From Planctomycetaceae bacterium (GTDB taxonomy: Bacteria; Planctomycetota; Planctomycetia; Pirellulales; Pirellulaceae), in assembly GCA_002726515.1 (NCBI GenBank), contig PBTE01000049.1, forward strand, positions 1 through 51,583: a stretch of 51,583 nucleotides of DNA, written 5' to 3'. The notes under the pieces were generated by a model. The model did not search any database. It had not been told where the DNA came from and saw only the letters and a list, made by a program, of their open reading frames with translations. Positions 29,000-37,565 of the stretch are shown here, one piece after another. A program made the position numbers and the translations under genes. Each line of letters begins with the position of its first letter. Position 1 is the stretch's first letter.

Positions 29000-29821
29000 A
29001 TGTATGAAGACTATTGGCAGTTCAACCAAAAACCCTTTGAAAACACGTCTCTCGAAGAGTTTTATTATCCGAGTGAAGTGCATCAGGCAGCACTGTTAAA
29101 ACTGCGCTACGTGGTCGAAAATCGTCGTCCTGCTGGTCTGCTGACCGGTGCGGCGGGGTTGGGTAAGACCCTGCTCGTGAAAAAATTATTTGAGCAACTC
29201 AACTCGGAGTTTTCGCCCCGGATACACGTCGTGTTCCCACAGATGCCACACGCTCAACTGTTGGCTCACCTGGCCATCGAACTGACGGGGGCGCCGTCAG
29301 CGTCAGCAACTCCGACCATCGATCAAAGCGTGCGCTGGATAGAAAACGCTCTGGCCGAAAACGTTGAAATGGGAAAACACGTGGTTTTAGCGATTGACGA
29401 GGCTCATTTGGTCAAAGACCTCGACTCCCTGGAAATGCTGCGTCTGCTACTGAATTTCGAAGCTTCATCGCCGTCAGGGCTGACACTTCTGTTGGTGGGT
29501 CAGACAGAGATCTTGCCGGTTCTCGACCGGCTGCCCGGATTGGAAGAACAGCTAAGTGTGAAATGCCTGCTGCGACCATTCACCGTTGAAGAAACCATCA
29601 GTTACGTTGTCCATCGATTGACGGCGGCTGGTCGTAAACGCCCGGTTTTTGAAGGTGAAGCCCTGGAGTCGATCCACGTGATGACCGGTGGAATTCCTCG
29701 TCGGATCGATCGTTTGTGCGACCTTGCGTTGCTCATCGCCTACGCCGAAGATCAATCCAGCATCCGGCCCGAGCATGTCGAATCAGTGTCGGAAGAACTG
29801 GTAAGTATCCAACCGGACTGA
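29000..29821 (+). CDS. ExeA/GspA-type AAA ATPase
   Basis: A 273-residue ATPase starting MYEDYWQFNQKPFENT, the hallmark of the ExeA/GspA and exosortase-associated (XrtA) ATPase family. Walker A is GAAGLGKT (50-57), Walker B VVLAIDEAH (128-136), sensor region LLLVGQTEI, and the MTGGIPRRIDRLCDLAL motif near 228-246 is diagnostic. Relatives assemble the type II secretin through peptidoglycan or act in exopolysaccharide loci. GAGGA lies about 10 bases before the ATG. It follows the degenerate ATPase by 51 bases. No peptidoglycan-binding domain is attached here. Confidence 0.9.
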   Translation: MYEDYWQFNQKPFENTSLEEFYYPSEVHQAALLKLRYVVENRRPAGLLTGAAGLGKTLLVKKLFEQLNSEFSPRIHVVFPQMPHAQLLAHLAIELTGAPSASATPTIDQSVRWIENALAENVEMGKHVVLAIDEAHLVKDLDSLEMLRLLLNFEASSPSGLTLLLVGQTEILPVLDRLPGLEEQLSVKCLLRPFTVEETISYVVHRLTAAGRKRPVFEGEALESIHVMTGGIPRRIDRLCDLALLIAYAEDQSSIRPEHVESVSEELVSIQPD

Positions 29822-30002
29822 CCGCGGTCCTGGACCGACTTTGTTGCAATTGACAGGCATCGGGGTGGGTCACGTTGAAGTCGTTAGGCCAGCGAAAGGA
29901 CCAGTCAGCTACCTTCTTCTGGGACGCACCGGGTTTGTTTTGGTTGATGATATCCAGACAATTTAAACCGCGGGACAATGACCTTGCGAGTGTGTTGTTG
30001 GC

Positions 30003-31253
30003 CTATTCGAAGTCGATGCACGGGGAGGCTGTAAGTTTCTTCCGGAGAGAAGACAGGAATCTTGCTGCGACGAAGCCGTTGACAATTTGATGATTGACTG
30101 ACAACGTCATCGTCATCACCTGCGCGGGCCTCATGCTTCCGTGATCAACGACGATTTTCTCGCGCACTGTCCCGACGGTCAGAATCGCGGTTTCTGGCGG
30201 GGTGATGACAGCCGAGAATTTTTCCACCCCGAACATTCCCAGGTCAAAAATGGTAAGTAACCTGGCGCTAGTGTCAAACTGCTCACCAACTTTTGCTTGA
30301 GATATCACACGTTTTGTTTCGGTCACCAGTTGAGGCAATGACAACCGGTTCACCCCGGAGATGACCGGAGTCAGGTATTTTTCGTTTCCTTCCACAGCGA
30401 TTCCCACATTGGCCTGGGGAAGCTGGATCAAACTGTTCTGCTGCAATTGACTTCTTAACGCGGGAAATTCCATCAGTGTCTGACCGCTGGCCAGCACGAT
30501 AAGGTCAGTCAGAGTACAACCGCACTCCCGCTCTTGTTCCCTGCATTTTGCCAGTAAAGGGGCTGCATCAATGGTCATTTGCAGGGAAAGTTGAGGGGTG
30601 GATGATTGCCAGGCTCCACGGGGTTCGGATGCCGGTGTACCCTGCATGTGAGTCATCTCGAGATGACTGAAAGTTGGTGACGGAGAAGTGGTGATTTCCG
30701 CTGCCTGATCTGGCGAAACTGGTGGGGGGACATCCGAGGAAAGGATTCGGCCGTGGGGGCCGGAACCAGGTTCCAGATTGCTGACGTCGATCCCCCGCTG
30801 AGAGGCAACCATCCGGGCTGCAGGGGAAATTTTGAGACGACGGTCGGCGCCATGCGACTGAGGCGAGCGTTGCGAAACCGCTGATGGAACCGCTGGCGGT
30901 GTTGTCGTTGCAGGGGGCGCAGACGAAGGGGAATCGGGAGGGCTCTGGGGCGAGGCAACCGCCTCCGTTTCAGTTTGCAGAACCGCCTCCAACGCCTCGT
31001 CGGATTCTGCCAGATAGGCGATGACTTCGCGGACCGGAACCACCGTGTTGGCATGTGCCACGATGCGGGCCAAACGTCCCCCGTGAGGTGCTTCATACTC
31101 CATCACTGCCTTGTCCGTCTCGACCTCGCAGAGCACGTCACCAACTCGAATGGTCTCACCGACTTGAACTTTCCAGTCCAAAATAACCCCTTCTTCCATG
31201 CTGTTGCCGAAATCGGGCATTACCAGCGGGACCACCTCTGTGGTTGCAGACAT
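30003..31253 (-). CDS. 2-oxoacid dehydrogenase E2 (dihydrolipoamide acyltransferase) with altered catalytic motif
   Basis: A 416-residue E2. The lipoyl domain (1-80) has the lipoylation lysine Lys48 in EVETDKAVMEYEA. An Ala/Pro/Ser-rich linker follows, then an E1/E3-binding domain (about 142-176, ISPAARMVASQRGID...GRILSSDV) and the acyltransferase domain (about 195-416). The active-site motif, normally DHRxxDG, is NHQIVNG: His388 is kept but the Asp that follows four residues later is Asn392, and the flanking Asp and Arg are also changed. The rest of the domain is well preserved, so activity may be altered rather than lost. It is divergent from the regulator and fused E1. Confidence 0.88.
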   Translation of the reverse strand: MSATTEVVPLVMPDFGNSMEEGVILDWKVQVGETIRVGDVLCEVETDKAVMEYEAPHGGRLARIVAHANTVVPVREVIAYLAESDEALEAVLQTETEAVASPQSPPDSPSSAPPATTTPPAVPSAVSQRSPQSHGADRRLKISPAARMVASQRGIDVSNLEPGSGPHGRILSSDVPPPVSPDQAAEITTSPSPTFSHLEMTHMQGTPASEPRGAWQSSTPQLSLQMTIDAAPLLAKCREQERECGCTLTDLIVLASGQTLMEFPALRSQLQQNSLIQLPQANVGIAVEGNEKYLTPVISGVNRLSLPQLVTETKRVISQAKVGEQFDTSARLLTIFDLGMFGVEKFSAVITPPETAILTVGTVREKIVVDHGSMRPAQVMTMTLSVNHQIVNGFVAARFLSSLRKKLTASPCIDFE

Positions 31254-31309
31254 GCTTGAATCTCCCGGATTTGATCGCTATACTGCATGTTTTTGATCAA
31301 CTTAAAGGT

Positions 31310-31338
31310 ATTATAGAGTATGTCAATCACTAATAGTG
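31310..31338 (-). promoter_or_regulatory. Candidate E2 promoter overlapping a palindromic operator
   Basis: On the minus strand, TATAAT (31310-31315) lies 57 bases before the E2 ATG. With a 17-base spacer the -35 position (31333-31338, CACTAT) falls inside the perfect palindrome CACTA-A-TAGTG at 31328-31338, so a bound regulator would block polymerase. The -35 match is poor. The DeoR-type regulator encoded next door is the natural candidate. Confidence 0.5.
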
Positions 31339-31363
31339 GTGTTTTTAATGGAATTCAATCACT
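31323..31363. promoter_or_regulatory. Direct repeats TCAATCACT spaced three helical turns
   Basis: TCAATCACT occurs at 31323-31331 and again at 31355-31363, 32 bases apart start to start, so both copies face the same side of the helix. The first copy overlaps the CACTAATAGTG palindrome. The second lies 32 bases upstream of the likely regulator ATG at 31395. This layout suits cooperative binding by a DeoR-family oligomer controlling both divergent units. Confidence 0.5.
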
Positions 31364-31382
31364 TTAGCGACTTCTTGCAGCT

Positions 31383-32165
31383 GTGGTAAAATCCATGAGT
31401 CACGCAACGTTACAACGCCGCGGCCAGATCCTGACGGAACTCAGGGATAGAAAACATGTTACGGTCAGGGGTCTGGCCGACCGGATGGCTGTTTCTGAGG
31501 CGACGGTTCGTCGGGACTTGAAAACGCTAGCCGACCAGCACGATGTTCTGCTGGTTCACGGTGGCGCTACCTTGCCGCAACATCGGGATTACTCGTTTCG
31601 AGCCAAAGCCGATCGAAATCCTGAAGCGAAACGCACGATTGGGCAGCTGGCGGCGGAGCTGGTTCCCGACGGCGACCAGGTTTTTGTCGATTCCGGGACG
31701 ACCTGTTTTCAACTGGTGGCTGCCTTACAAGGTAGGGATAATGTTTCCGTGTTGACCACCAGTTTACGGATTGCAACCGAGCTGACCGTTCCCGGGTTGA
31801 ACATGATTTTGTTGGGGGGCCAGTACCGAGCTGTCCGGCGAGACACTGTTGGCCCAGTCGCCATCCATGCAATTGAGCACCTGCGGGGTTACGTCGCGTT
31901 CATTGGTACCGATGGAATGAGTACTGATTTTGGCCCGGCGGCGAGTGACATTGACAGCGCCCATCTGTATCAGCTGATTGTGGAAAACGCACGCGAGACG
32001 GTTTTGCTGGCGGACCAAAGTAAATTCAGTGCTCCTTCCTTATTTCGTATTGCGCGCTGGGAACAAGTCAGCAAGGTTGTCACCGAGTCGGAACCGGATC
32101 AAGTGTGGAAGCAATTTTTCGAAGCACAAGACATCGGTCTGATTTATCCGTCGGGAGAGAAGTAG
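31383..32165 (+). CDS. DeoR family transcriptional regulator
   Basis: A protein of 260 residues from GTG 31383, or 256 from ATG 31395, which I favour because the family sequence begins there ([26 protein letters not shown]). The N-terminal winged helix (about 8-60) ends [12 protein letters not shown] followed by VHGGAT. The C-terminal sugar-phosphate sensor domain has [22 protein letters not shown] and LLADQSKF motifs. DeoR members typically respond to phosphorylated sugars or polyols. It ends one base before the fused E1 ATG, so it is in one operon with that gene and divergent from E2. It likely regulates both. Confidence 0.93.
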   Translation: MVKSMSHATLQRRGQILTELRDRKHVTVRGLADRMAVSEATVRRDLKTLADQHDVLLVHGGATLPQHRDYSFRAKADRNPEAKRTIGQLAAELVPDGDQVFVDSGTTCFQLVAALQGRDNVSVLTTSLRIATELTVPGLNMILLGGQYRAVRRDTVGPVAIHAIEHLRGYVAFIGTDGMSTDFGPAASDIDSAHLYQLIVENARETVLLADQSKFSAPSLFRIARWEQVSKVVTESEPDQVWKQFFEAQDIGLIYPSGEK

Positions 32166-32166
32166 C

Positions 32167-34641
32167 ATGCCGAAAAGTCAAATCATTGAACCCCAGCAAG
32201 AGCGCGCCAGGAGTAAGATCAAGTTCAGTCCCATACCGGTCAATGCGTACGACCGGACTCTCGCCGACGAATTGGCATCCGGTCTCCTGACACGTGCCGA
32301 TTTGTTGCGAATTCAACATGACATGTATTTGATCCGTGCGTTCGAATTGATGCTGGACTCGGTGAAAAAACAGGGACAGTACCAGGGAATCTCCTACAAC
32401 CATCGTGGACCCGCCCATCTTTCTATCGGGCAGGAAGCGGCGGCTGTGGGCCAGGCGTTTCTTTTGGATGTCGAAGATCATATCTTCGGATCGCATCGCA
32501 GTCATGGTGATATCCTGGCAAAAGGATTGTCCGCCATTTCGAAGGCGGAAGACGACGAATTGATGAAGACGATGACAGGTTACTTTGATGGTGCCTGTTT
32601 AAAAGTTGTTGAGGAGGATGCGCAGGGTGACACCAGGGATCTGGCGATCGATTTTCTGATCTACGGCACATTGGCCGAAATTTTCGGGCGTGATACTGGA
32701 CTCAATCGAGGGTTTGGCGGTTCGATGCACGCTTTTTTTGCTCCCTGGGGCGTCTTTCCTAACAACGCGATTGTGGGCGGATCCGCTGACATCTCGGTGG
32801 GTTCGGCACTCTTCAAACATGCCCTGAGGCAGCCGGGCATCTCGATCGCAAACATTGGGGATGCGTCGGCGGGTTGTGGTCCGACATGGGAGGCACTCTG
32901 TTTTGCCACCATGGATCAGTTCAAAGAACTGTGGGAAGAGTCGCATCGGGGTGGACTGCCTCTGATTGTCAATTTCGTGAACAATTTTTATGGCATGGGT
33001 GGTCAGCCCGTGGGTGAAACGATGGGTTTCAAGGTCTTGGCCCGGATGGGTGCCGGACTGACCCCGAACCAGATGCACGCCGAGCGAGTCGACGGTTACA
33101 ATCCCCTGGCGGTGATCGATGTCATGCGTCGTAAGAGAGAAGTGATCAGTCAGGGTGATGGGCCGGTTCTCCTGGATACGGTGACATATCGGTTCAGCGG
33201 GCATTCACCCTCTGACGCCAGTTCGTATCGCGCCAAGGACGAGATTGAGGCCTGGCGCGAATTTGATCCGCTGGAAGTCTTTGCTGAATGGCTGGTCGAA
33301 GCGGACGTTTGCTCGACCGCTGATCTTGAGCAGCAACGGGAACACGTGGAGCAACGTGTGTTGTCAGCCTATCAGAAAGCCATCGATCTGGAAGTTTCAC
33401 CCCGCTCGAACCTTTTGGAAACGGGATGCCTCTTGGAACAAGTGATGTTTTCCAATGAACATCTGGTGCCGGCCATCGACGCGACACCCCATGTCCTGAT
33501 GCCGCTGCATGAAAATCCTCGAGTTCAACAACTTGCCGGCAAAGAGCGTGCGGGACGCGATGAGTCGGGTCAGCCGTTTCCCAAACAGCGTTGTATCGGG
33601 ATTCGTGACGCGTTGTTCGAAGCGATCATTGATCGCTTTTACCAGGATCCAACTTTAATTGCCTACGGCGAAGAAAACCGCGATTGGGGCGGAGCATTTG
33701 CTGTCTATCGCGGACTGACGGAATCGCTGCCCTATCACCGCCTGTTTAACTCTCCCATCAGCGAAGGAGCCATTGTGGGCACGGCTGTCGGCTATGCGCT
33801 GGAAGGAGGTCGACCGTTGGTGGAACTGATGTACTGCGATTTCATGGGACGGGCGGGGGACGAGATTTTCAACCAACTGGCCAAATGGCAGTCGATGTCG
33901 GGAGGCCTGTTGAAAATGCCCGTGGTACTGCGAGTCTCGGTGGGGGCGAAATATGGTGCACAACACAGTCAGGACTGGACGAGCATCTGCGCTCATGTAC
34001 CCGGTTTGAAGGTTGTCTTTCCCGCGACGCCTTACGACGCAAAAGGACTCATGTATGCGGCGTTGCAAGGCAGTGATCCGGTGGTGTTTTTCGAAAGTCA
34101 ACGGATTTACGACCAGCCCGAACTCTTTCACCCGGGGGGCGTACCGGCCGAAGCTTATGAAGTTCCCCTGGGTGAACCGGACGTTAAGCGAGTGGGGGAC
34201 GATCTCACAATCTTGACGATTGGCGCAACGCTTTATCGAGCTTTGGAGGCAGCCGATCAGTTGGAAGCGGATCACGGACTCTCATGTGAAATTATTGATG
34301 CCCGTTCTATTGTCCCTTTTAACTATACACAGGTGATCGAATCCCTACGGAAGACGCGCAAGATCGTGCTGGCATCTGATGCATGTGAACGGGGAAGCGT
34401 TTTGCAAACGCTGGCCGCCAAGATTACGCAATTGGCGTTCGACGAATTGGACGCTCCACCGGTTGTCGTGGGTGCTCGCAATTGGATTACTCCCGCCGAT
34501 GAAGTTGAGGATGCTTTTTTTCCACAGCCCGCCGATATCCTCGATGCGGTGCACGAGTATATTCTTCCTCTGGCAGGTTACCAACCGCGTCGGGACGTGA
34601 CTGAGCGGGAGTTGGTGCGTTTGAATGCGAGGGGTGTCTGA
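32167..34641 (+). CDS. Fused 2-oxoacid dehydrogenase E1 alpha-beta
   Basis: An 824-residue thiamine-diphosphate enzyme with both E1 subunits in one chain: alpha about 45-410 ([37 protein letters not shown]) and beta about 475-815 ([41 protein letters not shown]). The ThDP/metal motif, usually GDGA...NN, is GDAS...NFVNN (231-234, 269-273) with a longer spacing than in standard alpha chains. Such fusions resemble branched-chain or acetoin-type E1 enzymes; the substrate is unknown. A strong GGGAGAGAAG site precedes the ATG. E2 is divergent and no E3 is in the window, so it probably borrows a shared lipoamide dehydrogenase. Confidence 0.9.
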   Translation: MPKSQIIEPQQERARSKIKFSPIPVNAYDRTLADELASGLLTRADLLRIQHDMYLIRAFELMLDSVKKQGQYQGISYNHRGPAHLSIGQEAAAVGQAFLLDVEDHIFGSHRSHGDILAKGLSAISKAEDDELMKTMTGYFDGACLKVVEEDAQGDTRDLAIDFLIYGTLAEIFGRDTGLNRGFGGSMHAFFAPWGVFPNNAIVGGSADISVGSALFKHALRQPGISIANIGDASAGCGPTWEALCFATMDQFKELWEESHRGGLPLIVNFVNNFYGMGGQPVGETMGFKVLARMGAGLTPNQMHAERVDGYNPLAVIDVMRRKREVISQGDGPVLLDTVTYRFSGHSPSDASSYRAKDEIEAWREFDPLEVFAEWLVEADVCSTADLEQQREHVEQRVLSAYQKAIDLEVSPRSNLLETGCLLEQVMFSNEHLVPAIDATPHVLMPLHENPRVQQLAGKERAGRDESGQPFPKQRCIGIRDALFEAIIDRFYQDPTLIAYGEENRDWGGAFAVYRGLTESLPYHRLFNSPISEGAIVGTAVGYALEGGRPLVELMYCDFMGRAGDEIFNQLAKWQSMSGGLLKMPVVLRVSVGAKYGAQHSQDWTSICAHVPGLKVVFPATPYDAKGLMYAALQGSDPVVFFESQRIYDQPELFHPGGVPAEAYEVPLGEPDVKRVGDDLTILTIGATLYRALEAADQLEADHGLSCEIIDARSIVPFNYTQVIESLRKTRKIVLASDACERGSVLQTLAAKITQLAFDELDAPPVVVGARNWITPADEVEDAFFPQPADILDAVHEYILPLAGYQPRRDVTERELVRLNARGV

Positions 34642-34650
34642 CGGCGAAGC

Positions 34651-36198
34651 ATGCCTGGCCCAGTCGGAGTACGTGCCGAGATGCGATTCCCGCAATGGGT
34701 TGTGCTTCTGTTGATCATGTTCTTGGCTGTCGCGCTGCGCGTTGAGGACGTCGGCCAAAGTCTATGGCTGGACGAACTCCACACCGGGTGGGTTGTGATT
34801 GACGGTTTTTCCCACCTGGCCGAGCGGGCTGCGATGGGAAACTACGGGCCACTCTATTTTTGCCTGCCCTGGTTGTCTGTCCAGGTGTTGGGTGCCAACG
34901 AACTAGCGTTACGTCTTCCGTCGCTGTTGGCATCCGTGGCCCTCGTACCGGCCATTTATCTGGCGGTCAGATCCTGGTGCCGTTCGACCGAGGCAGCCCT
35001 TCTCGCCGCAACCCTGGTCGCGGTCGACCCCTTTTGCGTTGTGTTCGGGCAAGAGGCAAGAGTCTATGCCCTGCTGCAACTGATTGCACTTCTGCACGCG
35101 ATGCTGTGTTGGCAGCTGGCGTGGACCCCTTCAGCGGGGAAGCGTGTTGCCTGGGTGATTTTGGGCGCCACCTTGTTTCATTTGCATTATTTGACGGGCC
35201 TCATGCTCTGCGGTGAACTTGTTTTCCTTGCCTCGTTGACCCGGGGAAAATCAATTGGCTCCAAGAACCGGTTGCGAGATCTTCTGCTGGACGTGACCTG
35301 TCTCGTGATCCTGATTTTACCGGCTTGGGGAAGCCTGGCTGGAATTGCCGCTCGCCGGGTGAATTGGGAATGGTTTGTCCCCAGGCCGAGCGTCTGGTCG
35401 GCGTTCACGATCTTTCCCTTTCAGGTCTACGTACTGTTGCCGGCCACGCTGGTCGTGGTTTGTTACCTGGCGAACCGGTATTTTCACTCACTTACCGCGG
35501 GATTTCATCCTCGCCAGGTATGGTTTGTGATTTGTTGGCTTGTCATCCCGCTCAGCCTGGGGTGGATATTGAGTGTCACGGACATCGCGCGAGTGTTCTG
35601 GCCCAGGTACTTCATGTGCAGTTATTCCGCTTTGTTTCTGTTTACGGGAACCTGTTGTGCCATGTTGGCTCGTCGCAGTTTTCAACGTTGTTTCGCGGCG
35701 TTGGTGATTCTGGTGTCTCTCGTGACTTACGGCCCCGTCGGACAACTTTATTTGGAAGGCAGGCTTGTCGGACATAAAGGCGAAAATTGGCGTGCGGCTC
35801 TGGAGTGGCTCAATGAACGTTCAGGAGAGCCGGCAACTGCTTTGCTCCTGCACTCAGGCCTCATCGAGGAGGCCGAACTGGACTCGCATGCCAGCCAAGA
35901 GCTTGTCCGGTATTGCCTGTTTCCCATAGCCAGTTTCTATCCGCTTGACAGGTCAGTTACATCTCGCATTCCGCTTTCCGCGAGCACCGTCGATCGACTG
36001 GAGGCGTCGACCCGGGAACTCCTGATTCAGAGCGAGTCAATCTTCATGCTGTTTCGAGGTTCGGTCGAGCAAGCTGAAGTCATGTTGCGGCAAGTGACAG
36101 AGTCTCTGCAACCGACCGAGTATTTCATTGACGAACGGGTTTTTCTGGAAGGCCTGGTGGCGGTCAAGATCAAGCGGAATCGCATCTCTCAACGGTAG
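34651..36198 (+). CDS. ArnT/GT39-like membrane glycosyltransferase
   Basis: A 515-residue polytopic membrane protein with about 10-11 hydrophobic helices in the first 370 residues. The first periplasmic loop carries SLWLDELHTGW, the Asp-Glu motif of the GT-C fold (GT39/ArnT/PMT and related), and further on VFGQEARVYALLQL is a common planctomycete-type block. The C-terminal 150 residues form a soluble domain. Donor is presumably a polyprenyl-phosphate sugar; acceptor unknown. It starts 10 bases after the fused E1 gene, but the functional connection is unclear. The start may be ATG 34651 or ATG 34681. Confidence 0.8.
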   Translation: MPGPVGVRAEMRFPQWVVLLLIMFLAVALRVEDVGQSLWLDELHTGWVVIDGFSHLAERAAMGNYGPLYFCLPWLSVQVLGANELALRLPSLLASVALVPAIYLAVRSWCRSTEAALLAATLVAVDPFCVVFGQEARVYALLQLIALLHAMLCWQLAWTPSAGKRVAWVILGATLFHLHYLTGLMLCGELVFLASLTRGKSIGSKNRLRDLLLDVTCLVILILPAWGSLAGIAARRVNWEWFVPRPSVWSAFTIFPFQVYVLLPATLVVVCYLANRYFHSLTAGFHPRQVWFVICWLVIPLSLGWILSVTDIARVFWPRYFMCSYSALFLFTGTCCAMLARRSFQRCFAALVILVSLVTYGPVGQLYLEGRLVGHKGENWRAALEWLNERSGEPATALLLHSGLIEEAELDSHASQELVRYCLFPIASFYPLDRSVTSRIPLSASTVDRLEASTRELLIQSESIFMLFRGSVEQAEVMLRQVTESLQPTEYFIDERVFLEGLVAVKIKRNRISQR

Positions 36199-36246
36199 AC
36201 GCTCCGCCGACTCTCACGATGCGACAGGTCTGACCTGGCGCAGTGG

Positions 36247-36687
36247 CTAACGGTTGAGTTGCCTGACCAGGGTCAACACGTGCTGTTTCAGCAGGGTCAG
36301 GGCTTCCTCCGGTTCGGCGCAATCGAGATCGTGGATTTGCCAGTACTCGACACGGTCTACCCACTGCGGAAAGAGTTGTTCGAGAAGGGGCAGGTGTTCC
36401 ACACGTTTCACAGCAATGATCCGCTGCGATTTTTCCAGGTCTCGCGCCGTGACACCCAGGGGATCACGCTGTTCGAGAGGATGTTGAATTCCGTGCCGTT
36501 GTAAGTACGGGATGACGTGTCTGGAGATTGCTCCCGGATTTTCGGGGTTCAGCCTGAGTCCTCTTGACTCGGCTTTCCAGCAGAGCCCGGATTGCCTGGC
36601 AGAGTGATTGAACAACAGTTCGGCAAACCGGCTGCGATAGTAATTCCCGGTACAGAGAAAGAGAATTTGATGGAAGTTGGTATCCAT
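36247..36687 (-). CDS. Low-molecular-weight protein tyrosine phosphatase-like
   Basis: A protein of 146 residues from ATG 36687, typical LMW-PTP length. The P-loop CxxxxxRS is LCTGNYYRSRFAE (Cys12, Arg18). The C-terminal acid loop reads IHDLDCAEPEE, where the Asp-Pro pair of classic enzymes is replaced by Asp-Leu-Asp. An upstream in-frame ATG at 36783 would add 32 residues that overlap the metallophosphoesterase and look non-native. It is the last gene of the four-gene leftward cassette. Relatives include arsenate reductases, but this P-loop does not settle which. Confidence 0.82.
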   Translation of the reverse strand: MDTNFHQILFLCTGNYYRSRFAELLFNHSARQSGLCWKAESRGLRLNPENPGAISRHVIPYLQRHGIQHPLEQRDPLGVTARDLEKSQRIIAVKRVEHLPLLEQLFPQWVDRVEYWQIHDLDCAEPEEALTLLKQHVLTLVRQLNR

Positions 36688-36722
36688 TCGATCTGGCCGA
36701 CTTTTTCGTTCAGGTGAATTGT

Positions 36723-37565
36723 TTACCAGCGGCCTTGCTTTCGTTCCTTGGCCGGTAGAATTTCCAGGCAAGTGGTCCACCAACCCGTTTGGACGGTTTC
36801 AATGAATTCCGCTGGAATGCCTTCGTTTCCCATTTCACGGGCCAGCCTGTGATAGTCGTACTCGACGGGAACGAATTTTACCCGCAATGGATCAACGGAG
36901 GAAGTTTCGAGCAGGGTGTACCACACATGCTGGTTGCCATCATTTTCGGGGCGACCGAGGACTCCGACGTTCACAAAATGGCGGTTGTCTGCCAGAGGAC
37001 GGTGCCACTTGATTCCGGTATGGGTCACGGCGACTACATCCGCGTCTCGTTCCGCTGCCAAGTGTTCGAGAAAGTGATTGGGAGAGGTTGATGCCCATAA
37101 AAATTCATTCACCCGGCGTGGGCTGCCGTGGCAAAGTAGCAGTCGCAGGGGGCCCAGGTCGACGCAAATTTCTGTTGGTAAGTCGCGTAGGAATTGGCGG
37201 GATTCTACAGAGGTGTTTTGTAAAGTGTAGTCGTAACTGATTTGTGCAAAATAGTTGTCGCGGGGGTCGGTGTAACCACATTGGCAGTCATTCAATTCGT
37301 TTCCGATTGAATGGTCATAATTGCCTTGCAGGCAGATCACATCGTGATCCGACAGAAGTGGGAACACACGGTCCGGGTGCGGGCCGAAAGCCCCCATGTC
37401 TCCCAGGCAGTAAATGGCGTCCACGCCACGTTTCCGAGCATCCCGGATCGCCACTTCCAGCGCGAGGTAGTTGTTGTAAATCCCGCCCAGGCATGCGATG
37501 CGACTTGTTGTCGATGAATGGATCACGTTATTTGGCGCTCGATGGATTCGAGCAAATCGAACCAT
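36723..37565 (-). CDS. Metallophosphoesterase family protein with variant first metal motif
   Basis: A protein of 280 residues from ATG 37565, or 267 from a GTG at 37526 that sits one base after the radical SAM stop (TAA C GTG) and gives a more usual N-terminus. Calcineurin-like motifs are present: YCLGDMGAFGPHP (GDxxxxG), LQGNYDH (GNHD-like), LLCHGSPRR and THTGIKWHRP. The first motif, normally DxHGN, is GGIYNNY, so the Asp and His ligands of metal site 1 are missing while the rest is intact. Four other motifs with CQCGYTDPRDN add possible metal-binding Cys. Function is unknown. It is cotranscribed with the radical SAM and flavoprotein genes. Confidence 0.83.
   Translation of the reverse strand: MVRFARIHRAPNNVIHSSTTSRIACLGGIYNNYLALEVAIRDARKRGVDAIYCLGDMGAFGPHPDRVFPLLSDHDVICLQGNYDHSIGNELNDCQCGYTDPRDNYFAQISYDYTLQNTSVESRQFLRDLPTEICVDLGPLRLLLCHGSPRRVNEFLWASTSPNHFLEHLAAERDADVVAVTHTGIKWHRPLADNRHFVNVGVLGRPENDGNQHVWYTLLETSSVDPLRVKFVPVEYDYHRLAREMGNEGIPAEFIETVQTGWWTTCLEILPAKERKQGRW

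Noticed and set aside
31310..31326. TTGACA near TATAAT upstream of E2
   Set aside because: The two hexamers on the minus strand are only 5 bases apart, so they cannot form one promoter; only the TATAAT was retained.
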